Source: Paraburkholderia unamae (GTDB lineage: Bacteria > Pseudomonadota > Gammaproteobacteria > Burkholderiales > Burkholderiaceae). Taken from it: a DNA stretch of 64,000 nt. Positions 43,103-52,604 of the stretch are shown here, one piece after another. Position 1 is the first letter of the stretch, and each line of letters starts with the position of its first letter. A program made the position numbers and the translations under genes. The stretch is from positions 186,001-250,000 of the forward strand of contig NZ_QLSU01000003.1 in assembly GCF_003268775.1 (NCBI RefSeq), given 5' to 3'. Below the pieces are notes generated by a model, which worked only from the letters and a program-made list of their open reading frames with translations, was not told the DNA's origin and did not search any database.

Positions 43103-43864
43103 ATGAAAATCACCGGCAATACGATCTTCATCACGGGCGGCACATCCGGCATCGGCCTCGGGCTCGCGCAGGCGTTTCACCGGCGCGGCAATAAGGTGAT
43201 CGTCGCGGGACGCCGCCGCGCGCTGCTCGACACCATCGCGCGCGAGCATCCCGGCATCGACACCGTCGTGCTCGACATCACCAACGCGGACGATATCCGG
43301 CGCGTCGCCAACGAGGTGATCGCACGGCATCCGTCGCTGAACGTGGTCATCAACAACGCGGGCATCATGCCGTTCGACGATGCGAGCGGCCCGCTAGACG
43401 ATGCAGCGGCCGTGCGTCTCGTGGAGACCAACCTGCTCGGCCCGGTGCGCGTGAGCGCCGCTTTCGTCGAGCATCTGAAAAGCCGGCGCGAAGCGACGAT
43501 CATCAACAACAGCTCGGTGCTCGCGTTCGTGCCGCTCGCGCAAACGGCGCTCTATTCGGCGACCAAGGCCGCGATTCACTCGTACACGCTCTCGCAGCGC
43601 TTCATGCTGCGCAATACTAGCGTGCGCGTGCTGGAAATCGCGCCGCCCTGGGTGGACACCGACCTCGTGCACAAGAGCGGCGACCCGCGCGCCATGCCGC
43701 TCGACGCCTTCATCGCCGAAACCATGACCGCGCTCGAAACCGCGAGCACCGAAGTGCTCGTGGACGCGGCGCGGCCATTGCGCGACAACGCGGGTCCGAA
43801 CGAGCATGCCTTCGTGGCGCAATTCAACCAGATGCTCGAAGCCGCGCCCATTCCGGTGGCGTGA
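43103..43864 (+). CDS. Short-chain dehydrogenase/reductase (DltE-like)
   Basis: A 253-residue SDR. TGGTSGIGLGLAQAFHRRG binds the dinucleotide, NNAGIMPFDD is the NNAG motif, NNSSVLAFVP and YSATK supply Ser, Tyr and Lys. The lack of an Asp after the second beta strand (AGRRRAL) suggests NADPH preference. It resembles the DltE/YdfG-like oxidoreductases. It follows the previous SDR by 41 bp and is probably its operon partner. Confidence 0.9.
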   Translation: MKITGNTIFITGGTSGIGLGLAQAFHRRGNKVIVAGRRRALLDTIAREHPGIDTVVLDITNADDIRRVANEVIARHPSLNVVINNAGIMPFDDASGPLDDAAAVRLVETNLLGPVRVSAAFVEHLKSRREATIINNSSVLAFVPLAQTALYSATKAAIHSYTLSQRFMLRNTSVRVLEIAPPWVDTDLVHKSGDPRAMPLDAFIAETMTALETASTEVLVDAARPLRDNAGPNEHAFVAQFNQMLEAAPIPVA

Positions 43865-44023
43865 GCGGACGCAATGCAGGGTTCCTCCTGGTGGGCGGCG
43901 TTCGTGTGACCGCTAACATGCAACGCGGGATAATCCACGGCTTCGTGCGCGGCGCTCATGCGCCCGCCCGCAGCCGTTCAAGAACAACCCGGCGCCCCGC
44001 GCCGCGCCCTACCGGAGACTGCC

Positions 44024-45313
44024 ATGCGTTCCCATCGAGTTACGTCCCACACTTTGCGCTGTACGCCGCGCGCCCTGTTGACGGCAAGCGCGGCCGCCGC
44101 GCTCGCCGTGGCCGCCACGGCGGCCCCCGCCGCGCAGGTCGAGGTGCTCCACTACTGGACCTCGGGCGGCGAAGCGAAGTCGGCGCAGGTGCTCAAGCAG
44201 ATGCTGGAGAAAAAGGGCGATACGTGGGTCGATTTCGCGGTAGCGGGCGGCGGCGGCGGCAATGCCATGACGGCGCTGAAAACGCGCGTGGTGGCGGGCA
44301 ACCCGCCCGCGGCCGCGCAGATCAAGGGCCCGGCGATTCAGCAATGGGGCGACGAAGGCGTGCTGCTGCCGATCGACGACGTCGCGAAGCAGGACAACTG
44401 GGATCACGTGCTGCCGCCCGAAATCGCGACGATCATGAAGTACAAAGGCGCGTTCGTGGGCGCACCGGTGAACGTGCACCGCGTGAACTGGCTGTGGATC
44501 AATGCGGACGCGCTCAAGAAGGTCAACGCGCAGCCACCCGCCACGTGGGACGACTTCTTCAAGGTCGCCGACGCGCTGAAGAAAGCCGGCATCACGCCGG
44601 TGGCGATCGGCGGCCAGCCGTGGCAGGAGGCCGAAACGTTCGAGACCGTCGCGCTCGGCGTGGGCGGCCCCGACTTCTACAAGAAGGCCTTCGTGCAACT
44701 CGACCCGGCCACGCTCAAGGGCCCGACGATGGTGAAGGCGCTCGAAACCTTCCGCCGCATCAAGCCCTATACCGACGACGCCCAGACCGGCCGCGACTGG
44801 AACCTCGCCACGGCGATGGTCATCAACGGCAAAGCCGCGATGCAATTCATGGGCGACTGGGCCAAGGGCGAGTTCACGGTGGCGGGCAAAGCGCCGGGCA
44901 AGGACTATCTGTGCGTGGCGGCGCCGGGCTCGGGCAAGGCGTACACGTTCAACGTGGACAGCTTTGTGTTCTTCAAGGTGAAGACGCCGGGCGTGGAGAA
45001 GGGGCAAAAAGACATGGCGAGCCTCCTGATGAGCCCGCAGTTCCAGGAGACCTTCAACCTCAACAAGGGCTCCATCCCCGTGCGCCAGGACCTCGATCTC
45101 TCGAAGTTCGACGCCTGCGCGAAGAAGTCGTCGGCTGACTTCAAGGCGGCGGGCGCGGAGGGCGCGCTCGTGCCTTCATGGGCGCATGACATGCTCGTCA
45201 CGCCCGCCGTGGAAGGCGCGTTCTACGACGTGATCGGCAAGTTCTGGAGCGACCCTGCCATGTCGGCGCAGGAGGCCGCGAACAAGCTCGCCGCCGCGGC
45301 GAAAACCGACTGA
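44024..45313 (+). CDS. ABC-transporter sugar-binding protein (orphan)
   Basis: A 429-residue extracellular solute-binding protein of the carbohydrate family 1 type. Residues ~1-38 form a signal peptide ending near APAAQ; VEVLHYWTSGGEAKSAQVL and AMQFMGDWAKGEF are typical of glucose/mannose-binding proteins such as GtsA. CGGAGA stands ~6 nt before ATG 44024. No permease or ATPase genes lie next to it; after a strong hairpin comes a convergent chemoreceptor. It may work with a transporter elsewhere or present ligand to a chemoreceptor. Confidence 0.9.
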   Translation: MRSHRVTSHTLRCTPRALLTASAAAALAVAATAAPAAQVEVLHYWTSGGEAKSAQVLKQMLEKKGDTWVDFAVAGGGGGNAMTALKTRVVAGNPPAAAQIKGPAIQQWGDEGVLLPIDDVAKQDNWDHVLPPEIATIMKYKGAFVGAPVNVHRVNWLWINADALKKVNAQPPATWDDFFKVADALKKAGITPVAIGGQPWQEAETFETVALGVGGPDFYKKAFVQLDPATLKGPTMVKALETFRRIKPYTDDAQTGRDWNLATAMVINGKAAMQFMGDWAKGEFTVAGKAPGKDYLCVAAPGSGKAYTFNVDSFVFFKVKTPGVEKGQKDMASLLMSPQFQETFNLNKGSIPVRQDLDLSKFDACAKKSSADFKAAGAEGALVPSWAHDMLVTPAVEGAFYDVIGKFWSDPAMSAQEAANKLAAAAKTD

Positions 45314-45319
45314 GTGGAC

Positions 45320-45353
45320 TGAGGCGCGCGCGTGATCGGCTGCGCGCGCCTCA
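45320..45353. terminator. 12-bp hairpin between binding-protein and chemoreceptor genes
   Basis: TGAGGCGCGCGC (45320-45331) and GCGCGCGCCTCA (45342-45353) form a perfect 12-bp stem with a 10-nt loop, between two convergent genes (stops at 45313 and 45381). No T-run follows, but the strength and place suggest a bidirectional terminator. Confidence 0.6.
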
Positions 45354-45380
45354 CGGACTGCCTCACGTACTTCAAGTAGT

Positions 45381-47027
45381 TCAGGCGGCCGCCGGCATGG
45401 CGTGCGCAGACAGCATGCCCTCATTGCGCGCCGCTTCCACACTCTGCTGCGCCACCGCTTGAGCCGCCAGCGCTTCGCTCACGCGGAACGTCGCGACGGC
45501 CTCGGCCATCTGGCTCGCCTGCTGCTCCAGCGACTCGGCCGCCGCCGCCGCCTCTTCCACGAGCGCCGCGTTCTGCTGCGTCACCTGATCCATCTGACTC
45601 ACGGCGGTCTCGACCTGCTCGATGCCCGCGCTCTGCTCCTCGGTTGCCGAGGCGATCTCCTTCATGAGCGCCGACACCTTGTCCACGGAGGAAACGATCT
45701 CGGCCATCGTCGCGCCCGCATCGCCCACGAGCGCGCGGCCGTTGCGCACGTCGTGCACCGAGGCGTCGATGAGCGACTTGATCTCGCGTGCGGCCGCCGC
45801 GCTGCGTTGCGCGAGCATGCGCACCTCGCCCGCCACCACGGCGAAGCCGCGCCCCTGCTCGCCCGCGCGCGCGGCCTCGACCGAGGCGTTGAGCGCGAGA
45901 ATGTTGGTCTGAAACGCGATGCCGTCGATGATGCCCGTGATGTCCGCGATCTTGCCCGAGCTGCGGCTGATCACCTCCATCGTTTCGATCACCTGCTCCA
46001 CCACGCGGCCGCCGCGCTGGGCGACTTCGGCCGCGCCCGTCGCGAGCGCGCTTGCGTCGTTGGCGTGCTGCGCGTTCTGGCGCACGCTCGACGTGAGCTG
46101 CTCCATGCTCGACGCCGTCTGCTCAAGCGACGCCGACTGCTGCTCGGTGCGGCTCGACAGATCGAGATTGCCGGCCGCGATTTCTCGCGCACCCGTGTTG
46201 ATCGCGTCGCAACTCGTGCGCACGCTGTGCACCGTGTGGCTCAGGCCGCCCTGCATGCGCCGCATCGCGCCGAGCAACTGGCCAATTTCGTTGCGCCCGC
46301 CACCTTCTATCGGTACCGAGAGGTCATTCGCCGCGATCTGGTTCAGCACGTTCACGGCCTGGGCAAGCGGCGCGCTCACGAGGCGGCGCAGCGCCAGATG
46401 CGTGGCGACGACGAGCGCCAGCGCGCCGAACAGCCCCACGGCCACCATCGCCATCACCCAGTCGTGCTCGCGTGCGCCCTGGTCGAGCGCGGCGCGCGTG
46501 GCCGCGTCGGCATTGGCGCGCAACGTAGACACGGCCGCCGAGAAGCGCGTGTTCGCCTGCGTCACGTCGCCGGCCGCGAGTGCGGCGTAGGCCGCCGTGT
46601 CGCCGCCCTGGAGCGCCGCGGCCGAGCGTTGCAGCGAGTCCGTGAGCGCGGCCCACGCGCCGAGCAACGCGTCGCGTTGCACGGCCGCCTGCGCATCGAA
46701 CGGCGCGCTCTCGCGCAGCGCGGCGCCGTGCTTCGCGCCCTGCTCGAAGAGATCGTGCGCGTCCTGCTGCGCCGCCTCGCGCGCGCTCGCATCGCTGTTT
46801 TCCTTCGCGGCCTGATAGCCGCGCGCGAGCGCCGCTTGCGCGAGCGCCGCGTCTTCGCGCAACGCGAGCGCGAGCGCGTCCTGGCGCGCGACTTCATGAA
46901 TGAAGCGCGCGGAGTCGTCGGCGCGGCCGATCATCAGCACGCCCACGGCGGCGCCCACCACCAGCATCGCCGCGAACGTGCACAGCACGAGCAGCAGCCC
47001 TTTTCGAATCGTCAGATTGCTCATCAT
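45381..47027 (-). CDS. Methyl-accepting chemotaxis protein (second)
   Basis: A 548-residue chemoreceptor with the same plan as the one at 22899: membrane helix ~10-32, four-helix sensor ~35-190, second helix ~192-215, HAMP ~215-268 and signalling rod with [19 protein letters not shown]. It carries a longer Ala-rich C-terminal tail (~500-548) without a CheR-binding pentapeptide. ATG 47027 and 47024 are alternatives. It follows a small unknown gene by 22 bp and a GGDEF-EAL gene further upstream on the same strand. Ligand unknown; the neighbouring sugar-binding protein is a candidate partner. Confidence 0.93.
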   Translation of the reverse strand: MMSNLTIRKGLLLVLCTFAAMLVVGAAVGVLMIGRADDSARFIHEVARQDALALALREDAALAQAALARGYQAAKENSDASAREAAQQDAHDLFEQGAKHGAALRESAPFDAQAAVQRDALLGAWAALTDSLQRSAAALQGGDTAAYAALAAGDVTQANTRFSAAVSTLRANADAATRAALDQGAREHDWVMAMVAVGLFGALALVVATHLALRRLVSAPLAQAVNVLNQIAANDLSVPIEGGGRNEIGQLLGAMRRMQGGLSHTVHSVRTSCDAINTGAREIAAGNLDLSSRTEQQSASLEQTASSMEQLTSSVRQNAQHANDASALATGAAEVAQRGGRVVEQVIETMEVISRSSGKIADITGIIDGIAFQTNILALNASVEAARAGEQGRGFAVVAGEVRMLAQRSAAAAREIKSLIDASVHDVRNGRALVGDAGATMAEIVSSVDKVSALMKEIASATEEQSAGIEQVETAVSQMDQVTQQNAALVEEAAAAAESLEQQASQMAEAVATFRVSEALAAQAVAQQSVEAARNEGMLSAHAMPAAA

Positions 47028-47049
47028 CGCGTGTTCGCGCCTCGGCGCC

Positions 47050-47349
47050 TCAGTGTGATCCGGCGGGCTCGCCGCCAAGCCTCGCCAGCAGCACGTTCGC
47101 CTGTTCGATCAGCGTGGTGCGGTACTCGCCGGGCAGCCGCACATCGTCGGCCACGGCCATCGCCTCGCCCAGTTGCGCGCGAAACGCCTGGATCGTGCGC
47201 TCGATCTGCGGCGTGGACAGTTGCGGCAGCACCGCTTCGACGAACTTCGTCATCACGACCACGCTCGCGCCGAAGCGCGAGATGGCCTTGCCATGGGCGC
47301 TCACTAGCGCGGTCATCGAATGCAGCAGCATCTCGTCGTTGGTCGTCAC
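47050..47349 (-). CDS. Small protein of unknown function between GGDEF-EAL and chemoreceptor genes
   Basis: A 99-residue protein I do not recognise. It is mostly helical by composition, has no Cys, no signal peptide and no membrane segment, and contains [30 protein letters not shown]. The GTG at 47349 has GGAG 6 nt upstream, and the gene is squeezed between two same-strand genes (47 bp after the GGDEF-EAL stop, 22 bp before the chemoreceptor ATG). This spacing supports a real gene in one operon that joins c-di-GMP and chemotaxis functions. It could be an adaptor, but nothing in the sequence proves it. Confidence 0.7.
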   Translation of the reverse strand: MTTNDEMLLHSMTALVSAHGKAISRFGASVVVMTKFVEAVLPQLSTPQIERTIQAFRAQLGEAMAVADDVRLPGEYRTTLIEQANVLLARLGGEPAGSH

Positions 47350-47396
47350 GGGATTCTCCAGATACTTCGGCTAAAGGGGAAAAGTCAGGACGGCCT

Positions 47397-49943
47397 TCAG
47401 CCGGCCTCGCACAGATCGAACGCACGCGGCATCAACTCGGCCGGCGCGGGACGCGCGAGCAGGAAGCCTTGCGCGCGGTCGCAGCCGATCTCGCGCAGGA
47501 ACGCCAGTTGCCGTGGCGTCTCGACACCCTCGGCCACGACGGTCACGCCGAGCGAGCGCGCCATCGCCACGATCGCGCGCACGATCGAGCGGTCGCGCGC
47601 CGCGCTTCGCTCGACGCTCGGCTGCGGCATGCCCGCCTGCGGCGCGGCCATCTCCGCGAGGAACGAGCGGTCCACCTTGAGCGTGTCGACCGGCAGGGAC
47701 TGCAAATACTTGAACGACGAATAGCCGGTGCCGAAGTCGTCGATCGCGAGGCTGATGCCGCGCGTCGCCAGTTCGTGCAGCAGCGCTTCGATGCCGCCGC
47801 GACCGGTCATCATCGCCATGCTCTCCACGAGTTCGAGTTGCAAACGCGTGGCCGGCAGGCCCGTTTCGCTGAGGATGGTCGTGAGTTGATGCAGGAAGCC
47901 GTCGTGCAGGCACTGCCGCGCGGAAAGATTCACGCTCATGCGGCCGAAGTCGAAACCCTCGTCCAGCCACTCGCGCGCCTGGCGGCAGGCCTCGCGCAGC
48001 ACCCACGCGCCCATCGGCACGATCAGTGAGGATTCCTCGGCAATCGGAATGAACTGGTCGGGCGGCACGAGGCCGCGGCGCGGATGCTGCCAGCGCACCA
48101 GCGCCTCGATATTGACGAGCGCCCCGCTCGACACGTCGAACTCGGGCTGGTAATGCAGCACGAGCTCGTCCGCTTCCAGCGCATGATGCAACTCGCTTTC
48201 GAGCACGATGCGCTCCATCGCCGATGACGTCATCGGCGCGGCGAAGAAGCGGAAATTGTTCTTGCCCGCGTCCTTGGCTTCGTACATCGCGCGGTCGGCC
48301 TGCATGAGCAACTGGCGCGGGTCGCGCGCGTCGTCCGGATACATGCTGATGCCGATGCTTGGCGTAACGAACAGCAACTGCTCGCCGATATGCATCGCCG
48401 CGCCCACGCGCACGAGCAACCCTTGCGCGATCTGGCCGACGTGGCGAATGTCCTCGATATCCTCGATGAGCAGCGTGAACTCGTCGCCGCCCAGACGCGC
48501 GACCGTATCGGTTTCGCGCACCGCCTCGCGCAAGCGCGTGGCGATCACGGTGAGCGCTTCGTCACCCACGCCGTGGCCCATCGTGTCGTTGATGAGCTTG
48601 AAGCGGTCGAGGTCGAGGAACATCACCGCCACGCGCTTGCCCGAGCGGCGCGCACGCGCGAGCGAGAGCGAGAGCCGTTCGGTGAAGAGCGTGCGGTTGG
48701 GCAGACCCGTCAAGGCGTCGTGGGTCGCGAGATAGCTCAGGCGCTCCTCGGTCTCGCGGCGCTGCGTGATGTCGGCGAAGATCGCCGCATAGTGCGTGCA
48801 GCGCCCGCCCGGGTCGCAGATGCTGGAAATCGTCAGGAATTCCAGGTAAAGCGTGCCGTCCTTGCGGCGATTCCAGATTTCGCCCTTCCAGTGGCCGTTT
48901 TGCTGGAGGCTGCGCCACAGCGCGCCATAGAAGCCGGGGCCCTGGCGGCCCGAACTGAGCAGGCGCGCGTTGCGCCCGACCGCCTCTTGCTGCGTATAGC
49001 CGGTCAAACGCGTGAAGGCGGGATTCACGCGCTCGATGGTGCCGTCGAGGTCGGTGATCATCACGCCGTCGAGCGTCGACTCCACCACCTGATCGGCAAG
49101 ACGCAGATTCGCGCGCGAGGCAAGCAGCGCGTCGTCGCGCTCGCGCAGCGCGACCTGCAACTCGCGCACGAATTCGTCTTCGATGTCGTGCAGGATATGC
49201 GAGAGGTCGAGCAGGCCCGCAAGACGCCCGTCTTCGCCGATCACGCCCACATGGCGCATGCGGTGCTCGACGAGATACTGACGCGCGGCATAGAGGCTTT
49301 GCGAATGCGCGAGCGAGCGCAGCGGCCGGCTCGCGCGTGCGCCCACCGCGCCGTCGAGCGCGCCCGCGGCGGCGAAGCGCACCACGTCGCGCTCGGTCAC
49401 GATGCCGTAGTCGCCTTCCGGATAGCTCACGACGAGCGCGCTCAACCGGCGCGCGCGCATGCGTTGCATGGCGTCGTGCATCGGCGTGCGTGCATCGACC
49501 ACGAGCGGCATCGCCGCGTTCACGGAACCGACCGTCTTGAGCCGCAGGAAGCACTCGAGCCCCTGGTTCATCACGAGGTCGGTTTGCGTGACGATGCCGA
49601 GCGAGCGGCCCGCCGCATCCACGACGAGGCAATGACGGATGCCCTCGCGCTTGAAGCGCAGCGCGGCGTCGCGCAGACGCGTGCTGGCCGGCAGCGCACG
49701 CACGGGATGGCTCATCGCGAGACGGATGGGCCGCGCGAGCGCGGCGGCGTCGTCGCCCAGCGCGAGCGCGTCGTGCTCGGTCCAGATGCCGATCGGCCGG
49801 CCCATTTCAGTAATCACTATGGCGCTGTAGCGCCGCTCGGCCATCATGCGTGCCGCTTCGCGAATTGGCACGTCGGGTCCGCACGCGAGCGGCGGTCCCG
49901 AAAGAAGCTGACCGATTTCCAGGTCTAGCGTGTGGTGTTGCAT
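47397..49943 (-). CDS. CBS-CBS-PAS-GGDEF-EAL c-di-GMP enzyme
   Basis: An 848-residue cytoplasmic protein. Two CBS pairs fill ~1-125 and ~130-255, a PAS domain lies at ~285-395 ([23 protein letters not shown] in part), then GGDEF at ~405-560 and EAL at ~585-835. RETD stands at the inhibitory-site position just before RLGGDEF, so the cyclase half looks active and feedback-controlled. [27 protein letters not shown] and AEGVE show an intact phosphodiesterase. Net activity cannot be predicted. CBS domains suggest control by adenine nucleotides. A possible FNR-type box and a LacI-type palindrome lie upstream. The first gene of a likely operon with the small gene and chemoreceptor. Confidence 0.94.
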   Translation of the reverse strand: MQHHTLDLEIGQLLSGPPLACGPDVPIREAARMMAERRYSAIVITEMGRPIGIWTEHDALALGDDAAALARPIRLAMSHPVRALPASTRLRDAALRFKREGIRHCLVVDAAGRSLGIVTQTDLVMNQGLECFLRLKTVGSVNAAMPLVVDARTPMHDAMQRMRARRLSALVVSYPEGDYGIVTERDVVRFAAAGALDGAVGARASRPLRSLAHSQSLYAARQYLVEHRMRHVGVIGEDGRLAGLLDLSHILHDIEDEFVRELQVALRERDDALLASRANLRLADQVVESTLDGVMITDLDGTIERVNPAFTRLTGYTQQEAVGRNARLLSSGRQGPGFYGALWRSLQQNGHWKGEIWNRRKDGTLYLEFLTISSICDPGGRCTHYAAIFADITQRRETEERLSYLATHDALTGLPNRTLFTERLSLSLARARRSGKRVAVMFLDLDRFKLINDTMGHGVGDEALTVIATRLREAVRETDTVARLGGDEFTLLIEDIEDIRHVGQIAQGLLVRVGAAMHIGEQLLFVTPSIGISMYPDDARDPRQLLMQADRAMYEAKDAGKNNFRFFAAPMTSSAMERIVLESELHHALEADELVLHYQPEFDVSSGALVNIEALVRWQHPRRGLVPPDQFIPIAEESSLIVPMGAWVLREACRQAREWLDEGFDFGRMSVNLSARQCLHDGFLHQLTTILSETGLPATRLQLELVESMAMMTGRGGIEALLHELATRGISLAIDDFGTGYSSFKYLQSLPVDTLKVDRSFLAEMAAPQAGMPQPSVERSAARDRSIVRAIVAMARSLGVTVVAEGVETPRQLAFLREIGCDRAQGFLLARPAPAELMPRAFDLCEAG

Positions 49944-50014
49944 GTTGCGCCCCGAACCGCACTGCTTGTCTTTATGAGATAGGCAGACGCTAACAGCCGG
50001 TGCAGGGCAATCAC

Positions 50015-50028
50015 ATGATTTAAATCAA
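50015..50028 (-). promoter_or_regulatory. FNR/ANR-like box upstream of the GGDEF-EAL gene
   Basis: On the minus strand TTGAT-TTAA-ATCAT matches the FNR/ANR consensus TTGAT-N4-ATCAA at nine of ten positions; TGATTTAAATCA inside is a perfect palindrome. It is centred about 78 bp upstream of the ATG at 49943. If functional, it would tie this c-di-GMP protein to oxygen limitation. Confidence 0.5.
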
Positions 50029-50049
50029 GTTACTTGTAGGACATGGTTG

Positions 50050-50063
50050 TGCAAACGTTTGCA
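50050..50063. promoter_or_regulatory. LacI/PurR-type palindrome upstream of the GGDEF-EAL gene
   Basis: TGCAAACGTTTGCA is a perfect 14-bp palindrome whose core GCAAACGTTTGC is the LacI/PurR operator core. It lies 22 bp upstream of the FNR-like box in the divergent gap. The nearly identical site at 5420-5437 stands before the sia operon. Confidence 0.55.
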
Positions 50064-50120
50064 ACACGGATAGCACGATCGGTCAAAAATGCACTACGCA
50101 TGAAACGTCGCGTGGAACCG

Positions 50121-50172
50121 ACAAAACTTTGTGCGCATAAAACTTGACAAAGATTTTGTCGAAATCTAGTTT
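50121..50172 (+). promoter_or_regulatory. Promoter and dyads of the XRE-cupin gene
   Basis: TTGACA (50144-50149) and TAGTTT (50167-50172) with a 17-bp spacer form a plausible sigma-70 promoter; the -10 is weak. Two short dyads accompany it: ACAAA-AC-TTTGT (50121-50132) and GACAAA-GAT-TTTGTC (50146-50160), the latter covering the -35. Both share the ACAAA/TTTGT half-site. A repressor bound there would block RNA polymerase. Confidence 0.5.
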
Positions 50173-50204
50173 ACTGGATAATCAGATCCACTAAACTGGA
50201 TAAT
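50173..50204. repeat. Direct repeats touching the XRE-cupin start codon
   Basis: ACTGGATAAT occurs at 50173-50182 and 50195-50204, 22 bp apart (two helical turns). The second copy ends at the base before the ATG. Each contains GGAT, and GGAT/ATCC dyads link them. This is the likely binding array for autorepression by the XRE protein. There is no other purine-rich ribosome site, so GGA within the second repeat may also act as Shine-Dalgarno sequence. Confidence 0.55.
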
Positions 50205-50777
50205 ATGGATATCCACACAAACATCGCCCGCCGCTTGCGCGAACTGCGCGACACGAAAGGCTGGTCGCTGGAGGCCCTCGCCGAGCGCAGCGCGGTGAGC
50301 CGCTCGAACATCTCGCTTATCGAGCGCGGCGAAAGCAGCCCCACGGCTGTCGTGCTCGACAAACTGGCCACGGCGCTGGGCGTTTCGCTGGCCTCGTTGT
50401 TCGAGGCGCCCGGCAACGAGGCGCAGCAGGCGCCCTCGCCTCACGTCGCCGAGCGCGATCAGACCGTCTGGACCGACCCGGAATCGGGCTATGTGCGGCG
50501 CAATCTCTCGCCGCCCGCGTGGTCGCCCATCCAGCTCGTGGAGGTGCGCTTTCCGCCGGGCCAGCGGGTGGCGTACGACACGAGCCTGCGCGACGCGGAA
50601 ATTCATCAGCAGGTTTGGGTCATCGAAGGCGTCATGGAGATGCGCGTGGGCGAGCGGCTATGGCGGCTCGAAACCGGCGACTGTCTCGCCATGCGTCTTG
50701 ATTGCCCTATTGTCTATCGCAATCCCACGAGCGAGCCCGCGCGTTATCTCGTCTCACTGTGCAGGATCACTAACTAA
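50205..50777 (+). CDS. XRE-family regulator with C-terminal cupin domain
   Basis: A 190-residue regulator. Residues ~6-60 are a Cro/XRE HTH (IARRLRELRDTKGWSLEALAER, SRSNISLIERGESSPTAVVLDKLA, in two parts) and ~110-185 a small cupin (VAYDTSLRDAEIHQQVWVIEG, LETGDCLAMRL). This plan is found in regulators of amino-acid or polyamine use and detoxification, where the cupin binds a small metabolite. Direct repeats and dyads in its promoter suggest self-repression. It is followed 14 bp later by an acetyltransferase gene, its probable target. Confidence 0.92.
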   Translation: MDIHTNIARRLRELRDTKGWSLEALAERSAVSRSNISLIERGESSPTAVVLDKLATALGVSLASLFEAPGNEAQQAPSPHVAERDQTVWTDPESGYVRRNLSPPAWSPIQLVEVRFPPGQRVAYDTSLRDAEIHQQVWVIEGVMEMRVGERLWRLETGDCLAMRLDCPIVYRNPTSEPARYLVSLCRITN

Positions 50778-50791
50778 ATGACCGATTCCAG

Positions 50792-51322
50792 ATGACCGAC
50801 GATATCAGGGTGCGCCGGCTGACCGGCGACGAAGCACAGGCTGGCACACAGGCCTTGGCCGACGTGCTGATCGATTGCGTGGAAGGCGGCGCCTCGGTGA
50901 GCTTCATGCTGCCCCTCTCGCTCGACACGGCGCTCGCGTTCTGGCGCGAGGTCGCGCAAGGCGTGGCGCGCGGGGAGCGCGTGCTGCTCGTGGCCGAGGA
51001 CGCGCAGCGGCGCGTGGTGGGCACCGCGCAACTCGTGACAGCGCAGCCCGAGAACCAGCCGCATCGCGCCGATGTCGCGAAGGTGCTGGTGCACCGCGCC
51101 GCGCGTGGTCGCGGCGTGGGTCTGCGCTTGATGCAAGCCATTGACGGCGCGGCGCGCGCCAATGGCAAGTCCGTGCTCGTGCTCGACACGGTGACGGGCG
51201 GCGCGGCCGAGCGCCTCTACGTGCGCGCCGGTTGGCAGCGCGTGGGCGCCGTGCCCAATTACGCGCTGATGCCCGATGGCGCGTTTTGCGGCACGACGTT
51301 CTATCACAAGCAACTCGATTAA
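50792..51322 (+). CDS. GNAT-family N-acetyltransferase
   Basis: A 176-residue GNAT enzyme that moves an acetyl group from acetyl-CoA to an amine. KVLVHRAARGRGVGLRLMQAI is the acetyl-CoA-binding motif A (R-x-x-G-x-G/A; given here as the part RAARGRGVGLRL), and LYVRAGWQRVG is motif B. It is 14 bp after the XRE-cupin gene, and its stop overlaps by 3 bp the convergent AraC gene. Substrate unknown; drug, amino acid or polyamine are options. Confidence 0.9.
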   Translation: MTDDIRVRRLTGDEAQAGTQALADVLIDCVEGGASVSFMLPLSLDTALAFWREVAQGVARGERVLLVAEDAQRRVVGTAQLVTAQPENQPHRADVAKVLVHRAARGRGVGLRLMQAIDGAARANGKSVLVLDTVTGGAAERLYVRAGWQRVGAVPNYALMPDGAFCGTTFYHKQLD

Positions 51323-52344
51323 TTCGTGCGCAGCGCTTCCGAAGGGCGCATGCCGAACATGCGCCGATAGTCGGCGGAAAACTGGCTCAAATGCCAGAAG
51401 CCCCATGCGGCGGCCACGTCCTGCACCGAACCGGCCGCCCGCCCGCACAGGTCGCGCCGCGCGCCGTTCAGGCGCAGCGCACGCAAATAGGTTGCGGGCG
51501 CCATGCCGAGCACGTCCTGAAAGCAGTATTGCAACGTGCGGCGGCTCACGTGCAGTTGCTCGCAAAGCTCGGGCACGCCAACGGGCCGCGCACGATGCGC
51601 GAGCACGTAGTCGCGCGCCTGCCCGACGATCCAGCGCCGCCGCGAAGCGGGCTCGGCAACGTCGCCGCCGTCGCCCGCGCACACGTCGAACAACGCGGCG
51701 AGCACCTCGGCCTGAACTTCATCGCGCTCGAAACCGGATAGCGGCACATTGGGCACGCCCGCTTGCGCGGAGCCATCTCCGCTGTCCAGATGCTTCGCGA
51801 GCAGTGCGCACAACCGCTCGACGCGTGCCGCGCCGGCCTGCACGATCGGCGTGCGCGGCAGGCGTTCGTCGAGCGACGTGTGCTCGACCGTAGCCGCATG
51901 GTGGCGCAGCACGTCGCCGCGCACGACCACACCGTAGATGGAGAATTGCGCCGGAGTGAGCAGTTCGAACTCGATGTTGCCGGGCCGCAGCGCGAAGGCG
52001 TCCGCCCCGATGGGCTGCGCGTCGATGCGCGCATGGCCTTCGCGCGCAACCGGAATGCCGAACCAGTATGCGTCGCCCCGCACCTCGCACGCCTGACGCA
52101 GCGTGTGGCTCGTGGTTTCGCGAAATACCTTCATCGTGTCGAGCGGCAATTCGGTCAGGCTGCCGACGAAGCGGCCCGCCGCCAACTGGTCGTAAGTCTG
52201 ACGCCAGCCCACGAGGTTGCGCGCCTGTTCGTCGGCGTCGTGCGCGACGCTCACCACGGGGCGCCCGGCCGGAAACGCCGCGCCCTGCGCGTTGCGCTGC
52301 GTGTCCTCGGCCGTGGCTTCGGTACGCTCAACCGTTTCGTTCAT
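51319..52344 (-). CDS. AraC-family regulator, EutR-like
   Basis: A 341-residue regulator. The N-terminal ~220 residues are an effector domain and the last ~100 contain two HTH units (GVPELCEQLHVSRRTLQYCF and DVAAAWGFWHLSQFSADYRRMFG). AAGGAG lies 6 nt before the ATG. It is the last gene on the strand of the ethanolamine operon, 260 bp after eutC, which fits EutR: an activator that needs ethanolamine plus adenosylcobalamin. The name is inferred from position and general likeness. A hairpin with 9-bp arms lies between eutC and this gene. Confidence 0.85.
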   Translation of the reverse strand: MNETVERTEATAEDTQRNAQGAAFPAGRPVVSVAHDADEQARNLVGWRQTYDQLAAGRFVGSLTELPLDTMKVFRETTSHTLRQACEVRGDAYWFGIPVAREGHARIDAQPIGADAFALRPGNIEFELLTPAQFSIYGVVVRGDVLRHHAATVEHTSLDERLPRTPIVQAGAARVERLCALLAKHLDSGDGSAQAGVPNVPLSGFERDEVQAEVLAALFDVCAGDGGDVAEPASRRRWIVGQARDYVLAHRARPVGVPELCEQLHVSRRTLQYCFQDVLGMAPATYLRALRLNGARRDLCGRAAGSVQDVAAAWGFWHLSQFSADYRRMFGMRPSEALRTN

Positions 52345-52458
52345 GGGTGACTCCTTGCACGCGCCTGCATCAATCCAGTCACTCCATCATGCAAGAGTCG
52401 CGCCAACGCGAATACCTGGCCGAATGGCCAGATCGTGCGCGCGGCTGCTCCATCGCGG

Positions 52459-52505
52459 CGCAGCGTTCTGTCACGCGGGTGCTCACCAGTGGCGCAAACG
52501 CTGCG
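52459..52505. other. Long-range hairpin between eutC and the EutR-like gene
   Basis: CGCAGCGTT (52459-52467) and AACGCTGCG (52497-52505) are perfect 9-bp arms with a 29-nt loop; a second small dyad GCACCG-GCA-CGGTGC lies at 52519-52533. The 260-bp gap holds no gene. It may lower read-through from eutC or house the regulator's own promoter. Confidence 0.35.
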
Positions 52506-52604
52506 TAACGAGCGGCGCGCACCGGCACGGTGCATCCCGCTAAATGCACAGAGCGAACGCAGCGAGGCACACAACACGGGACACGACACGGTCCGCGATG
52601 AGAC

